64,000 nt of DNA from Thiocapsa bogorovii (lineage in GTDB: Bacteria > Pseudomonadota > Gammaproteobacteria > Chromatiales > Chromatiaceae): the NCBI RefSeq assembly GCF_021228795.1, contig NZ_CP089309.1:62001-126000 (forward strand), given 5' to 3'. Positions 38,358-48,406 of the stretch are shown here, piece by piece; position 1 is the first letter of the stretch, and every line of letters begins with the position of its first letter. The notes below the pieces were generated by a model, which worked only from the letters and a program-made list of their open reading frames with translations, had not been told where the DNA came from and did not search any database. Made by a program: the position numbers and the translations under genes.

Positions 38358-40091
38358 TCAGCCCGGCGCCTGATGCAGGGTGATCTGGGTGAAGGGGATC
38401 TCCCAGCCGTTGTCGTTGCAGGCATCGACCAGGATGCGCTGGATGGCGTGGCGGACCAGCGGCATTCGCGGTGCGACCTCACCCGCGAGGTCGACATGGA
38501 TCTCGTAGTCGAGCGACGAGGCCGCGGCCGACTGAAAATAGACCGCAACCGCTTTGATGTGCTCGCGCGGAACCACGTCGGGCAGTTCCTGCTCGAGCCT
38601 GTCGCGCATCCGCTCGGGCACCTCGGTGGTTGCGATCGCCTGGTGCCGATAGTCGATCCCGAAGGTCGAGACGATTCGGAAACCCTCGGACAAACGACGC
38701 GGGTTCAATCCAACGAAGACGTCGGTCGGATAGACGACATCCTCGCCACCGATCTCGCTGAGATGCACGGCGCTCGGGCTCTGTCGCGACACCTGCCCCA
38801 TGCGCCCGTCCGCAAGCTCGACCCAGTCGCCGGTTCGGGTCGGGAACCACTGCTCGTCTGCTCCGGCCGGTCGGGAATAGAGTCCGACCAACGCATTCAC
38901 CGGGATCTCTTGGAGACCGCCGTCGAGGTGCGGATTGACCAGGCGAACCCTGAAGCCGAGCACCTCGACCTGATAGGGCAGACCGTTGAACCGGATGCGC
39001 TCGCCCTCTCGAACCGCGCCGATGTTCAGGACCAACCGCACGGTTTCGAGCTGGCTCGGAAGCGTCTTGATGCTGGCCCAGGCGACCCCGATCAGGAAGA
39101 TAACGATGATGCCGAGCATGAACCAATCGCCCGCCATGTTGAACACCAGCATCATCGCGATCAAGCCACCCAGGACGCTGAAGACGTGCAACAGTAAGGC
39201 GGTCAGACGACTGCTGAACCTTGTTCGCGCCGGCCCCGCGGCACCTTTCGATGCTTGGAGCCGATCCACCAGGGACGACAGGAACCTGACTCCGAAAAAC
39301 ACTGCCGAGAAGGCACCGACGGCCAGAAGTAGGTTTAGTCCGCGCGTTTGAAAGAAGCGCTTGGCATAGGCGGTTGTTTCGTCGAGAACGGACTGGCGCT
39401 GCTCGAGACGATTCTCGAGCTGGAGATCGAGCGCGGTGTAGCGGTTGGCGGTGTCGTCGGCGACACGTTTCCAGTGGGCGAGCCGCTCTTCCAGCCGCGC
39501 TCTCAGGTCTTCGGATGGCCCCTCGGCAAGGAGACGCTCCAAGTGCGCGACCGCCTCCTCTGCGAGCACCTTGCGCTCTTCGACCTGATTGATCTCGGCG
39601 CGTAGCTCGCCGATGGCGCGAGACTCCGCCGTTGCGCTCTCCAGCTCGGCCAGGATGGGTTTGAGCAGCTTGCTGAGCTCTTCCTGCCAATCAAAGGATT
39701 CATCGACCTCGTCGATGAAGGGCCGCAGGTCGATCTCCAAGGCGAACCGTTCGAACTGAAGGCGCTGCTCCTTAAGTTGCTTTCTGAGCTCGCGAAGGTC
39801 ATCGCCGAGCGCTTGTCTGGTCACATCATCCTCGGCCGCAATCAGCCGACGCTGCGTCTCCTCGACCTGTTCTTCTTGACTCGACAGCGCCTTGTTGAGA
39901 GCTTCAAGCGATTGAAGCGACGCGGTATCGCGCGTCTCGAACGGCGTCTCAATCGGGGATGACTCGGGTCGGGATACGCCCGGTAACCCGTCGGGTGTCG
40001 GCTCTTGGGCCGTTGACGGCAGCGGCAGGCCGAGGACAAACAGGATCGTGGAAACTGCTGCGATTCGGAGGTTTTTCTTGTATCGGTCCAT
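38358..40091 (-). CDS. Long MscS-like mechanosensitive channel with periplasmic coiled coil
   Basis: A 577-residue membrane protein. Signal peptide (FVLGLPLPSTA), then about 230 residues of heptad-rich coiled coil (QSLEALNKALSSQEEQVEET, DDLRELRKQLKEQRLQFERF) in the periplasm, several membrane helices from about residue 250, and an MscS beta/alpha-beta C-terminal part (REGERIRFNGLPYQVEVLGF). The canonical MscS pore-helix glycine/alanine pattern is weak. The start at 40091 (MDRYKKNLRIA) has GAGG four to five bases upstream; the upstream open frame lies in IS-disrupted sequence. It might sense osmotic stress, but gating is unproven. Confidence 0.78.
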   Translation of the reverse strand: MDRYKKNLRIAAVSTILFVLGLPLPSTAQEPTPDGLPGVSRPESSPIETPFETRDTASLQSLEALNKALSSQEEQVEETQRRLIAAEDDVTRQALGDDLRELRKQLKEQRLQFERFALEIDLRPFIDEVDESFDWQEELSKLLKPILAELESATAESRAIGELRAEINQVEERKVLAEEAVAHLERLLAEGPSEDLRARLEERLAHWKRVADDTANRYTALDLQLENRLEQRQSVLDETTAYAKRFFQTRGLNLLLAVGAFSAVFFGVRFLSSLVDRLQASKGAAGPARTRFSSRLTALLLHVFSVLGGLIAMMLVFNMAGDWFMLGIIVIFLIGVAWASIKTLPSQLETVRLVLNIGAVREGERIRFNGLPYQVEVLGFRVRLVNPHLDGGLQEIPVNALVGLYSRPAGADEQWFPTRTGDWVELADGRMGQVSRQSPSAVHLSEIGGEDVVYPTDVFVGLNPRRLSEGFRIVSTFGIDYRHQAIATTEVPERMRDRLEQELPDVVPREHIKAVAVYFQSAAASSLDYEIHVDLAGEVAPRMPLVRHAIQRILVDACNDNGWEIPFTQITLHQAPG

Positions 40092-40279
40092 GGTACCTCG
40101 CAGGTTGGGACGGGTCCGCAATGAGCGGCAGCATGCTGTTCTATGCTGCGATGCCCTTTTGGGCCCCGATTGCCAGTAAGACATCACGAAATAGAGGAGC
40201 CTTATCTGTGTTGAATCGGAATTCAATGACACCCTGCCATCCTTCTCGGAAGTCAGATGACTCAAACGAGAAAAAAAGA

Positions 40280-41856
40280 GGCTCTTTTACGTTTGATGTG
40301 GGTAACCCGTCCAGGTATCCCCGGATCATGCTAACGCCTTTGCACACTGTTTGTTTGCAAACGGGCAGGCCGGCAGATGCGTGAGCTTGCCCGCGACCAG
40401 GTAGGCGATGGTGATGAGATGGCGCACGGTGCCGTAGCCGCGGGCCTTGGCCTTGGCGGCCTGGATCTGCCCGTTCGCCGCCTCGACGCGGCCGTTGGTG
40501 AGCTTGGAATCAAAGGCGTTGAGGATGCCGTCCCAATGGTTCTTGACGGTCTTGGCGAAGTCCTTCATCGGTTCGAGGCGGCAGCGCCGGGCCCAGCTGT
40601 ACCAGCGGGTGAGCAACGCCTCGGCCTCCTCGCGGGAGTCGGCCAGGCGGAAGATCTCGCGCAGGCTCTCCTTGATGCGGTAGGCCCGGTGGGTCTTGAG
40701 GTTGAGGCGGCGCAGATCGAGGTACTGGCGCAGCTGCCGACGGCTCCAGTCCTGTTGATCCTTGAGCCAGATGTAGCGGCTGCGCTTGAGCGCGGGCGTG
40801 GCTTTGACCTCCGCGCGGCGCACCGCATCCACGGCCTGATTGGCGAGCTGGATGAGGTGGAATTCATCGAAGGTGATGTTCGCCCACGGCAGCTGCTCCT
40901 GCACCCCGCTGCGGTAGCTCCCCGACATGTCGATGCAGACGTCGCGCACGTTCTCCGCGCAGCCGCCGTGGGCCTCGAGGTCCTCGGCGAACTGCGCGAC
41001 CACCTCGGCCTTGCGCCCCTCGGTGGCGAACAACAGCCGCGGTTCCTCCAGATCGTGAAAGAGGCTGATGTAGTGATGTCCCCGCCGCGCCGCGGTCTCG
41101 TCCAGACCGACGGCGGTGACCTGCGAGAAGTCCTCCTGCGCGCGCGCCTGCTCGACATAGTGGTCCAGCACCCGCCACAGGCGCATGTCGCTCACGCCCA
41201 GCAGCTGCGCGACCTGGCGTACCGTCATGGCCCGGCACAAGGCGACGATCAGCGCCTCCATCAACTGGGTGAAGCCGCTGCCGGGACGCGCCCACGGCAC
41301 CTCCACTTGGGTGGTCTTGCCGCAGGCGTCACAGCGCACCCGCGGCACCTTGGCCTGAATGTACGCCTGGAACTGGAAGAAGTTCAGATGACGCCATTCC
41401 GGGCCTGCGTGTCATGCACCGGCTGGTGCTCCGCCCCGCAGTGCGGGCAGGTAAAGCGCGCCCCGCGGGCGAAGCCGACCGTGAAATCGATGCGTCCGGC
41501 CTGCGGATCGAAGTCCACCTCCCGGACCTCCCACGGTGTCTGCAACCCCACCGCGACGGTGAACAAGGAAGCGGAATCCACGGCAGCGACCTCCGGCGGT
41601 TGGCCTGTGGACATGTGGACGCGTCCTGCGGACCGGCCCGAGCCCTACGGGCCGTGTGGACAACCCCTGGACCGCGCCGAGCAAGGCCGTGCCGATTGCG
41701 AGATCCTCGTCGGCGCGGCCCACCGGTTGACCACACTCTCGGGCCTCGCGCCCACATGCCCACAGGCCCAGCAACAGGTTTTACGAAATGTGCTCCAAAG
41801 GGTGCGAACCGGCAGGGCCGGAGTCAAGCCCTGACCCACAGGAAACGTAACAGGGC
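40280..41856 (-). mobile_element. ISL3-family insertion sequence
   Basis: Terminal inverted repeats of 26 bp: left end GGCTCTTTTACGTTTGATGT (from 40280) and right end, read on the minus strand, GGCCCTGTTACGTTTCCTGT (from 41856); 21 of 26 positions match. The flanking 8-mers AAAAAAGA (40272-40279) and GAAAAAGA (41857-41864) differ at one base, fitting the 8-bp duplication of ISL3 elements with one later mutation. One transposase gene is inside on the minus strand. Confidence 0.85.
40326..41614 (-). pseudogene. ISL3-family transposase, frameshifted
   Basis: About 430 codons. The N-terminal part from 41614 has the zinc-binding FTCPHCGAEHQPVHDTQAR, then stops shortly after 41396-41399, where the frame must shift to continue WRHLNFFQFQAYIQAKVPRV and CDACGKT (second zinc pair). 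The long remaining part holds the DDE core: VTAVGLDETAARRGHHYI, CIDMSGSYRSG, ITFDEFHLIQLAN, and ends at 40326 with PFANKQCAKALA. A single missing base splits the gene; unless it is a sequence error, the element is immobile. Confidence 0.85.
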
Positions 41857-42348
41857 CGAAAAAGAGCATGTGTTCTTTAGGGGCATCAACATACAGATTC
41901 GCCAGCTTAGGATCTTCAACAGAGATATCGATCTGACGCTTCCCGTACGTATAGCAAACCACGCGCGCCTTCGTTACCGCGAGACAACCGGAAAAACCCT
42001 CCGAGCGATGACGATATCGCTTGCCTGGGGCATCAACGTGTTCTGTCACGAACCAGCCTCCCATACCCTCATCAAGAACAAGAACGCCTTCTTGCTCAAG
42101 CAGGGGAAGAAGTTTTCTCGGAACAGAACCAAACCCGAACAGTCGATAGAGAATCGTCTTCGTCATTAGGTTTCCTTATGCTGCAAGCCCTTGGAAATCC
42201 GTTCTTTGCCTCACCCTGAAGGAAAAGCATTCTGTTTTCTTTTTCTGTTCTCCGGTGTCTGCACCGGAAGGCTCTCGACGGCTTGCCGTTGAGCTCATTG
42301 CGATCGGGGGCCAGTGTACCGAATCCCGTTTTGGTGATGACTGTCCCG

Positions 42349-42819
42349 TCACGGCGCAATCCCGAGCGCAGCCCGCAAACTCGCCGCGTCGCCGATGAAC
42401 TGCATGCTCGTGATGCTGCCCCCTTCGGACGCGATCAGGGTCGCCTTTCCGGGCTCGCGCGGCAGCATTGCGGTCTCTTCGGCTTCGCGTCCCAGCAGCA
42501 TGGGATAGGGCCGCTTGCGCATCTTGGGCAGGGCGATCAGCGAGGTCACCATGCCGGGCATGGCACTGATGTCGGAGACGTACTGGATGCCGGCCGCGGA
42601 CAGCGACTCGGTCGTTTGATCCGCCAGCGCGGCTTCGACGAGGGCCGAGACCTCGCGCTCGGCGCTGAAGATCAGCAGGCGGGTGTTCGCGTCGATGGTG
42701 TGTGTGGTGTCGTGTTGATCCTGCAGCGTCAAGACGGGCATGGGTGCGCCGGTCTCCAGCGAAGCAGCAGACACAAATACGGGAAACAGGAACGGGATCA
42801 AGAGCAAGCGAATCGACAT
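42349..42819 (-). CDS. Exported thioredoxin-fold-like protein without CxxC
   Basis: A 156-residue protein with a signal peptide (IRLLLIPFLFPVFVSAASLE). The mature part begins like a peroxiredoxin/TlpA fold (GAPMPVLTLQDQHDTTHTID, then TRLLIFSAEREVSALVEAAL) but has no redox cysteines. The middle QYVSDISAMPGMVTSLIALP and the end EGGSITSMQFIGDAASLRAA are conserved features of a small proteobacterial family of unknown role. The start at 42819 has GAGG about ten bases upstream. I infer a periplasmic location. Confidence 0.75.
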   Translation of the reverse strand: MSIRLLLIPFLFPVFVSAASLETGAPMPVLTLQDQHDTTHTIDANTRLLIFSAEREVSALVEAALADQTTESLSAAGIQYVSDISAMPGMVTSLIALPKMRKRPYPMLLGREAEETAMLPREPGKATLIASEGGSITSMQFIGDAASLRAALGIAP

Positions 42820-43317
42820 CTGGCAAGACCTCGTTGAGAAACGGGTAAGAAGACGGGTGTGGATCGGGGCGCCGCGGATCTGGGACGCCGGCGGTTGTCG
42901 AATGCGACCTTGGCGGTGCATCCTCTGTCTCGGCTGCACCACCCCGAGTCATCGGCGGCTGCAACGCCTAACCTCACGGACCGCTGGACAATCCGCCGGA
43001 ACACAGGAGAGCACAACGGAGCGAACATGAACAGGACATGGGTCGGCCGCTCACCGTGTCCTTCGGGTCTGGAGATCAATGCCTGCTCCCCGAAATCAAG
43101 GCGCACCGACTCGGGCGCCTCGCTGTCCCCTCACGACGATTCAGGCGTGCGCACGGCTTTTGCTTAGAAGAGACGGTTTTATTGGGGTTCGGCGATCGAT
43201 CTCGGCTCCACAAGTGCCGAAGGGGAACGACCGTTCGAGCCCAACGTACACGCCGGTGTCTCCGGGGACCGGACCTCGATCGGACACAGGGTTTCCGAAC
43301 ATCTCTCAGGAGTCTCA
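42820..43317. other. Intergenic, divergent promoter region for the glutaminase gene
   Basis: About 500 bases between the exported protein gene (minus) and the glutaminase gene (plus). No supported gene. The only clear signal is the ribosome binding site CAGGAG at 43306-43311. Confidence 0.4.
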
Positions 43318-45162
43318 ATGGATAAGCGGGCCTTCCAGTTCTCTCCGGTCCAGCGTTACCTCGACCGAATCCATGAAGAGTTGCTCGATCTGAACGACGG
43401 CGCCGTCGCCGATTACATCCCGGAGCTGACGCGCGCCGATCCATCCTGGCTCGGGATCGCGATGGTCACGGTGGACGGGCATGTCTACCAGGTCGGCGAC
43501 TCGCGTCAAAGCTTTACCATTCAATCGATTTCAAAGGCGATCACCTACGGTCTGGCGCTGGAAGATCGGGGGCTCGACCACGTGCTGAGCAAGGTCGGCG
43601 TCGAGCCCTCGGGCGAGGCGTTCAACTCGATCAGCCTGGAGCCCGGCACCGGGCGTCCGATGAACCCGATGATCAACGCGGGCGCCATCGCGACCACGGG
43701 ACTGATCGAAGGCAAACCAGGCGCCCCGCCGATGCAGCGGATGCTCGAAACCTTCGGGCGTTATACCGGCCGGCCGATGGAGATCGAAGAGACGGTGTAT
43801 CGCTCCGAGAGCGACACCGGCCACCGCAATCGGGCGATCGCGCACCTCTTGTTCGGCCACGGGATCCTCGATCGTATGCCGGAGGAGGTGGTCGATCTGT
43901 ATTTTCGGCAGTGCTCCATCCTGGTGACGGCTCGTGATCTGGCGATGATCGGCGCGTGTCTGGCCAACAACGGGGTGAATCCGGTCACCGGGGTCGTCGC
44001 GCTGCAATCGCGGTATGTCGAGAAGGTACTGAGCGTCATGAGCACCTGTGGCATGTACGATTTTTCGGGCGGGTGGATCTTCAACGTGGGCATGCCGGCG
44101 AAGAGCGGCGTGGGCGGCGGGATCACGGCGGTGCTGCCCGGACAGTTCGGTCTCGGGGTCTTCTCGCCGCGACTCGACGCAAAGGGCAACAGCGTTCGCG
44201 GTATCGAGGCCTGTAAGCGACTCTCCAAGGATTTCAGTCTGCACCTCTTCCATGTTGCACGCTCGACATCCGCCACCGTGATGCGCCAGGTCTACGACTG
44301 TACCAAGCGCACCTCGCGCCGCGGTCGCAGCGCGGCCGAGCTTGCTGTGCTGGCGGCACAAGGACATCGCATCCGCATCTACGAGTTGCAGGGGGAGCTG
44401 TTGTTCGGCAGTGCCGAATCGGTCGGCGCGGAGATCCTCTCGGAGCTCGAGCGTGTCGATTACCTGGTCCTCGATCTCAAACGGGTGATCGGGACTGACC
44501 AGGCATCGATTCTGGTCTTAAGCGAGCTATGCATGCGGGTTGCGGACGAGGGCAAGCGACTCTTCTTCACGGACAGCAAGAACCTCTATCGCTTCCGAAA
44601 GCATCTCCAGGGCAATGCCTACCGCGGGCAGGAGCCCGGTCCACTGCACTTCGAAGACACCGATCACGCGGTGGAGTGGTGCGAGAATCAACTGATCGCA
44701 GAGGCGGATACAACGGGTGCCGACATCTCGGTCGCAGATCTGAGCCACCAGTATCTCTGTACCGCGATGACAGGCGAGGAGATTGAAGCGCTCCGGCAAG
44801 CGGGCCGAGAGCGCGAATTCAAGGGCGGCTCGCTGATCTTCAATGCCGGGGATTGCGCGGAGTCCATGTTCTTCATCCTCAGCGGCGAGGTCGAGGTCTG
44901 GATCGATACCGGCGCGGGCCACCCTTTGAGCCACCACTTAAGACTGGCGAGCCTCGGCCCGGGAATGGTTTTCGGCGAGGTCGCTTTGGTGAACCAGAAG
45001 CGCCGCACGGCCAACGTCTCGGCCGTCATGGATACCCGGTGTCTGGAGCTGCGCTTCGACGCCATCACCGAGACGCTTCGGGTCAAGATGCTGATGAGTA
45101 TGGCGAGCCATTTCGCAAACAAGATCGAGCGCGACACGCAACTCATCCAACAACTCGCCTGA
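43318..45162 (+). CDS. glsA: Glutaminase A fused to STAS and cyclic-nucleotide-binding domains
   Basis: A 614-residue protein. Residues 1-310 are a serine-dependent beta-lactamase-like glutaminase (glutamine to glutamate and ammonia): FTIQSISKAITYGLALEDRG carries the catalytic Ser-x-x-Lys, with NPMINAGAI and later STCGMYDFSGGW and KSGVGGGI. About 345-455 is a STAS domain (GELLFGSAESVGAEIL, DYLVLDLKRVIGTDQAS). About 485-605 is a CAP-type cNMP-binding domain (GGSLIFNAGDCAESMFFILS, then FGEVALVNQKRRTANVSA). The domain order suggests control of glutaminase by a ligand or membrane signal. Good ribosome binding site CAGGAG. Confidence 0.92.
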   Translation: MDKRAFQFSPVQRYLDRIHEELLDLNDGAVADYIPELTRADPSWLGIAMVTVDGHVYQVGDSRQSFTIQSISKAITYGLALEDRGLDHVLSKVGVEPSGEAFNSISLEPGTGRPMNPMINAGAIATTGLIEGKPGAPPMQRMLETFGRYTGRPMEIEETVYRSESDTGHRNRAIAHLLFGHGILDRMPEEVVDLYFRQCSILVTARDLAMIGACLANNGVNPVTGVVALQSRYVEKVLSVMSTCGMYDFSGGWIFNVGMPAKSGVGGGITAVLPGQFGLGVFSPRLDAKGNSVRGIEACKRLSKDFSLHLFHVARSTSATVMRQVYDCTKRTSRRGRSAAELAVLAAQGHRIRIYELQGELLFGSAESVGAEILSELERVDYLVLDLKRVIGTDQASILVLSELCMRVADEGKRLFFTDSKNLYRFRKHLQGNAYRGQEPGPLHFEDTDHAVEWCENQLIAEADTTGADISVADLSHQYLCTAMTGEEIEALRQAGREREFKGGSLIFNAGDCAESMFFILSGEVEVWIDTGAGHPLSHHLRLASLGPGMVFGEVALVNQKRRTANVSAVMDTRCLELRFDAITETLRVKMLMSMASHFANKIERDTQLIQQLA

Positions 45163-45177
45163 TGGCGCTCGGGCGCC

Positions 45178-46416
45178 TCAGAGCCGAGTGCCCCAGACCG
45201 CGAAGACCGGGTCGGATTCGGCGAGCCGGTCGGCATACTTGTCGTCGGCCGGTCGCGGATGACCACGCAGACTGAAGGTCTCGAGCCGTCCGAATCGGCC
45301 CGATTCCCGCAGATACTCGAGCACCAGTGCAAGCCGCTCGAACGCGTGCAGTTCCTGCCAGATCCGGATCACCTTCGGGGGGAACCAGCGATCGGAAAAG
45401 GTGAGGACGAAGCGCCCGCCCGGTTTCAGCACGCGGGCGACCTCCCGGAACACCTCGAAGGGTCGGGTCAGATACTCGACCGAGACCGTGCAGATCACCG
45501 CCGAGAAGTCGGCGTCGGCAAACGGCAGGGTCGGATCGCGATTGAGGTCGTGGACCAGGCGGTGCGTCAAGATCGGGTTGGCCTCCAACTCGGCCATGTT
45601 CATGCCGAGGCCGGTCACCGCCGCGGGCTCCAAGGCGGAAGGCAGATGCGAGTGCCAGCTCGTCATCAGGTCCAGGATGCGCGCGCCTGGGGGGATCAGG
45701 CGGCCGTAGAGGCCGCTGATCTCGGCGATCGCCGTACGGTCGAGATGATCGACGAGTCGCGGGCTTGCATAGAACTCGGCGTCCGGACGCGGATCGGAAC
45801 GCCCGAACGGGTCATCGGACCAGAAGTCGGTCGCTTGGCCGCGCCAACGCGCCTGCATGCCCGGACCATTGTCGGTGAGCAACGCATCCACCTCGGTGCA
45901 CGGCTCGCGGTGCCGATCTTCGCGGGCGCGGATCGCCTCGATCCGCACGGCGACATCGAGCGCCCGTCCGGCCAGCGGGTGATTGAGATCCGCGGTGAGC
46001 CGATCCGCATGGACCTCCACCAACCGCAGCGGCCGGCGGTCTCCTGCCGAGATGCCATCGACGCTGCCGAGAATGCCGCGCGGGTAGAAGCGCCCGGCAC
46101 GCGGCTCGATCCGTGCGCCGGCCGGGAGGCGCCGTTGGAAGTGCTCGGGCCGCAGGTCTCGCAGCAGATCGTCGCGTGGCGGCGCAAGCCATGCGCCAGG
46201 CTCGAAGCGGAGGATCGCGCAGTGGCCGACGGGGCGATCCATGATCTCGGCCTCCAACTCGGGCGGGATGAGATCGCGACACAGGGCGAGCCCGCTAGCG
46301 ACCCGGCTGTCGGTGTGCATCGCGTCCTCGCTTTGCCAATGAAGGTCGAAGCGGATGCGAGCCGGCGTTTCCGGGCTCGAGTCTTCAGGCGGATCGTGCA
46401 TCGGCGTCTCAGGCAT
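45178..46416 (-). CDS. FKBP-like domain fused to a SAM methyltransferase
   Basis: A 412-residue protein. The N-terminal part resembles a SlyD-type FKBP prolyl isomerase; the block HADRLTADLNHPLAGRALDV matches its 'D-x-NHPLAG-x-x-L' signature, but the usual catalytic aromatic set is incomplete. From about residue 210 the C-terminal part is a type-11 methyltransferase (LIPPGARILDLMTSWHSHLP as motif I, ADFSAVICTVSVEYLTRPFE as the post-I/IV region). It converges with glsA, with stops 15 bases apart. A substrate-presenting prolyl isomerase coupled to methylation is an inference. Confidence 0.75.
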   Translation of the reverse strand: MPETPMHDPPEDSSPETPARIRFDLHWQSEDAMHTDSRVASGLALCRDLIPPELEAEIMDRPVGHCAILRFEPGAWLAPPRDDLLRDLRPEHFQRRLPAGARIEPRAGRFYPRGILGSVDGISAGDRRPLRLVEVHADRLTADLNHPLAGRALDVAVRIEAIRAREDRHREPCTEVDALLTDNGPGMQARWRGQATDFWSDDPFGRSDPRPDAEFYASPRLVDHLDRTAIAEISGLYGRLIPPGARILDLMTSWHSHLPSALEPAAVTGLGMNMAELEANPILTHRLVHDLNRDPTLPFADADFSAVICTVSVEYLTRPFEVFREVARVLKPGGRFVLTFSDRWFPPKVIRIWQELHAFERLALVLEYLRESGRFGRLETFSLRGHPRPADDKYADRLAESDPVFAVWGTRL

Positions 46417-46501
46417 CGCATTGCCCCGGTTGCGGAAGAGGTCGCGTTGCGCCGAGCGGCGCGTGACGCGGCGACTGCAGTCGGCTGTGGCGAGCCGGAA
46501 C

Positions 46502-47203
46502 TCAGGGCGTTCGCGCGACCGCCCAGATCTGGATCCGCCGAACCCCGGCCTTGCGCAGCACGCGGCTCAGCTCGGCGACGGTGCTGCCTGTGGTCACGAC
46601 GTCGTCCAGGATGGCGACGTGGTTCCAAGGCAGCAAGCCGGGGACCAGGAAGGCACCTCGTATATTGCGATGGCGTGCGCGCTCGTCGAGGCCGGCCTGC
46701 GGTGGGGTTGCAGCGCTGCGGATGCAGGAGGCGTGATCGATCGGGATGGACAGCTCCCGGCCGACGACCCGCGCGATCTCCAACGCCTGGTTGTAGCCGC
46801 GGGAACGCAGCCGAGACGCATGCAGCGGGACCGGCAACAGCACCTGCGGGCGAGGCGGATCGGCCTCTCGGACCCGATCAGCCAGACATTGACCGAGTAA
46901 ACGCGCCAGATTGAGCTTGCCGCGAAACTTCGCGCCTCCGACCAGCGTCGGGATCGCCGCCTCGTAGCGAAAGGCCGCAAGACTGGTCTCGAACGGCGGC
47001 GCGCGTTGTTGACAGGCGGCACACCGCGTCCCCGCAGGCATCGGGCTGTCGAATGGCGCGGCGCATTGGGGACAGCAGTCGCGGTTGTGCGGCAACTCGG
47101 CCGCACAACCGGGGCAGAGGTCGCGCCCTCCCCCGCTCGGAAGGCCGGGCGCACCGCACAGGACGCAGGTTGGCGGGAATAAGACCGACACGAGCCGGGA
47201 CAT
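46502..47203 (-). CDS. comF: ComF-family amidophosphoribosyltransferase-like protein
   Basis: A 233-residue protein of the ComF/GntX group linked to DNA uptake. The N-terminal zinc-ribbon cysteines are clear ([34 protein letters not shown]), and the C-terminal phosphoribosyltransferase has the PRPP loop [18 protein letters not shown] prefer the ATG at 47203 with GAAGGG seven bases upstream over the ATG at 47236, which lacks a site. It is divergent from bioB. Confidence 0.9.
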   Translation of the reverse strand: MSRLVSVLFPPTCVLCGAPGLPSGGGRDLCPGCAAELPHNRDCCPQCAAPFDSPMPAGTRCAACQQRAPPFETSLAAFRYEAAIPTLVGGAKFRGKLNLARLLGQCLADRVREADPPRPQVLLPVPLHASRLRSRGYNQALEIARVVGRELSIPIDHASCIRSAATPPQAGLDERARHRNIRGAFLVPGLLPWNHVAILDDVVTTGSTVAELSRVLRKAGVRRIQIWAVARTP

Positions 47204-47239
47204 CAGGGGGCCCTTCTCGACCGAATCACCGAACATTGG

Positions 47240-47267
47240 TTGACAACCGACCGAAGCCCACTAGCAT
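47240..47267 (+). promoter_or_regulatory. Candidate sigma-70 promoter for bioB
   Basis: A consensus TTGACA (47240-47245) is followed after 16 bases by TAGCAT (47262-47267), about 40 bases upstream of the bioB ATG. No BirA operator palindrome was recognised around it. Confidence 0.5.
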
Positions 47268-47307
47268 ATGTGGTTTTTCCGCACTCGGAAATCGTCCCAT
47301 CACGCTC

Positions 47308-48354
47308 ATGTCACCCAAGTCTTCCCCGCTGCATGTTTCCATCCTGCGCCACGATTGGTCGGTCCAGGAGATCCAAGACATCCTCGACCTCCCGTTCACC
47401 GATCTGATGTTTCGCGCCCAGACGGCGCATCGGCTCTACTTCGATCCCAACCGCGTGCAGGTCAGCACACTCCTGAGCATCAAGACCGGCGCCTGCCCCG
47501 AGGACTGCGGCTACTGCGCCCAGAGTGCGCGTCACGAGACCGGGCTGGAGCGCGAATCGCTGATGCCGATCGACGAGGTCCTGGACGCCGCACGGACCGC
47601 CCGCGAACAGGGGGCGACCCGCTTCTGCATGGGCGCGGCATGGCGCAATCCGACCGACAAGAACCTGGAGCAGGTCATCGCCATGGTCGAGGGTGTTCAC
47701 GCGCTCGGACTGGAGACTTGCGTGACCCTGGGGATGCTGACCGGTGCGCAAGCACAGCGCCTCAAGGAGGCCGGGCTCGATTATTACAACCACAACCTCG
47801 ACACCTCGCCCGAATTCTACGGTCAGGTCATCACGACACGCACCTTCCAGGACCGACTCGACACCCTCGAGCATATCCGGGACGTGGGCCTGAAGACCTG
47901 TAGCGGCGGGATCCTCGGCATGGGCGAGTCGCGGCGCGACCGTGCCTCCATGTTGCGTCAGCTCGCCAACCTGCCGGCCCATCCGGAGTCCGTCCCGATC
48001 AACCTGCTCGTCCGGGTCGAGGGTACACCGCTTCAGGCGAGCGAGGCACTGGATCCGTTCGAGTTCGTCCGCGTGGTTGCGACCGCGCGCATCCTGATGC
48101 CGGCCTCCTACGTGCGCCTCTCCGCCGGGCGCAGCGAGATGAGCGACGAGCTGCAGGCGCTTTGCTATCTCGCCGGGGCCAACTCCATCTTCTACGGCGA
48201 TCGCTTGCTCACCACGCCGAATGCCGAGTCCGACCGGGATCGCGCCCTGTTTGGGCGCTTGGGTCTGGCCTTCGAAGAGATGGACCCCGAGCGCACCGAG
48301 CCCGGCGCCTGCCACAAGGCCAAACAGGCATTGGATGCGATCGTCGAGCACTGA
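47308..48354 (+). CDS. bioB: Biotin synthase
   Basis: A 348-residue radical-SAM enzyme inserting sulfur into dethiobiotin. The [4Fe-4S] motif is [13 protein letters not shown], the auxiliary-cluster cysteines are in [18 protein letters not shown] and [10 protein letters not shown], and the SAM-binding [13 protein letters not shown] and [13 protein letters not shown] are present, with the cluster-ligating Arg in SYVRLSAGR. The ATG at 47308 ([11 protein letters not shown]) matches family length; a longer frame upstream overlaps comF. The other bio genes are not in the window. Confidence 0.97.
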   Translation: MSPKSSPLHVSILRHDWSVQEIQDILDLPFTDLMFRAQTAHRLYFDPNRVQVSTLLSIKTGACPEDCGYCAQSARHETGLERESLMPIDEVLDAARTAREQGATRFCMGAAWRNPTDKNLEQVIAMVEGVHALGLETCVTLGMLTGAQAQRLKEAGLDYYNHNLDTSPEFYGQVITTRTFQDRLDTLEHIRDVGLKTCSGGILGMGESRRDRASMLRQLANLPAHPESVPINLLVRVEGTPLQASEALDPFEFVRVVATARILMPASYVRLSAGRSEMSDELQALCYLAGANSIFYGDRLLTTPNAESDRDRALFGRLGLAFEEMDPERTEPGACHKAKQALDAIVEH

Positions 48355-48406
48355 CGGACGTGCACACTCGTCCTATCAGCTCGATCACGCGCAAACGGAG
48401 AAACAG

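Larger units (their letters stand above)
40141..42166 (-). pseudogene. Small conserved gene interrupted by an ISL3 element
   Basis: Before insertion this gene encoded about 150 residues. The 5' part reads from 42166: MTKTILYRLFGFGSVPRKLL, then DEGMGGWFVTEHVDAPGKRY, VCYTYGKRQIDISVEDPKLA and DAPKEHMLFF, where the element begins. The 3' part resumes on the other side as FSFESSDFREGWQGVIEFRF and ends GAQKGIAA at 40141. The two pieces join in frame after removing the element and one target copy. The domain looks like a small beta-rich PH-like fold; function unknown. The gene is inactivated. Confidence 0.75.

Noticed and set aside
38358-40265. Longer N terminus for the MscS-like channel (start at 40265)
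   Set aside because: The extension reads through sequence overlapping the tail of the IS-disrupted gene. A GAGG box and signal peptide support the start at 40091.
40377-41834. A 485-codon plus-strand frame opposite the ISL3 transposase
   Set aside because: It is the mirror of the transposase gene, with no domain resemblance of its own.
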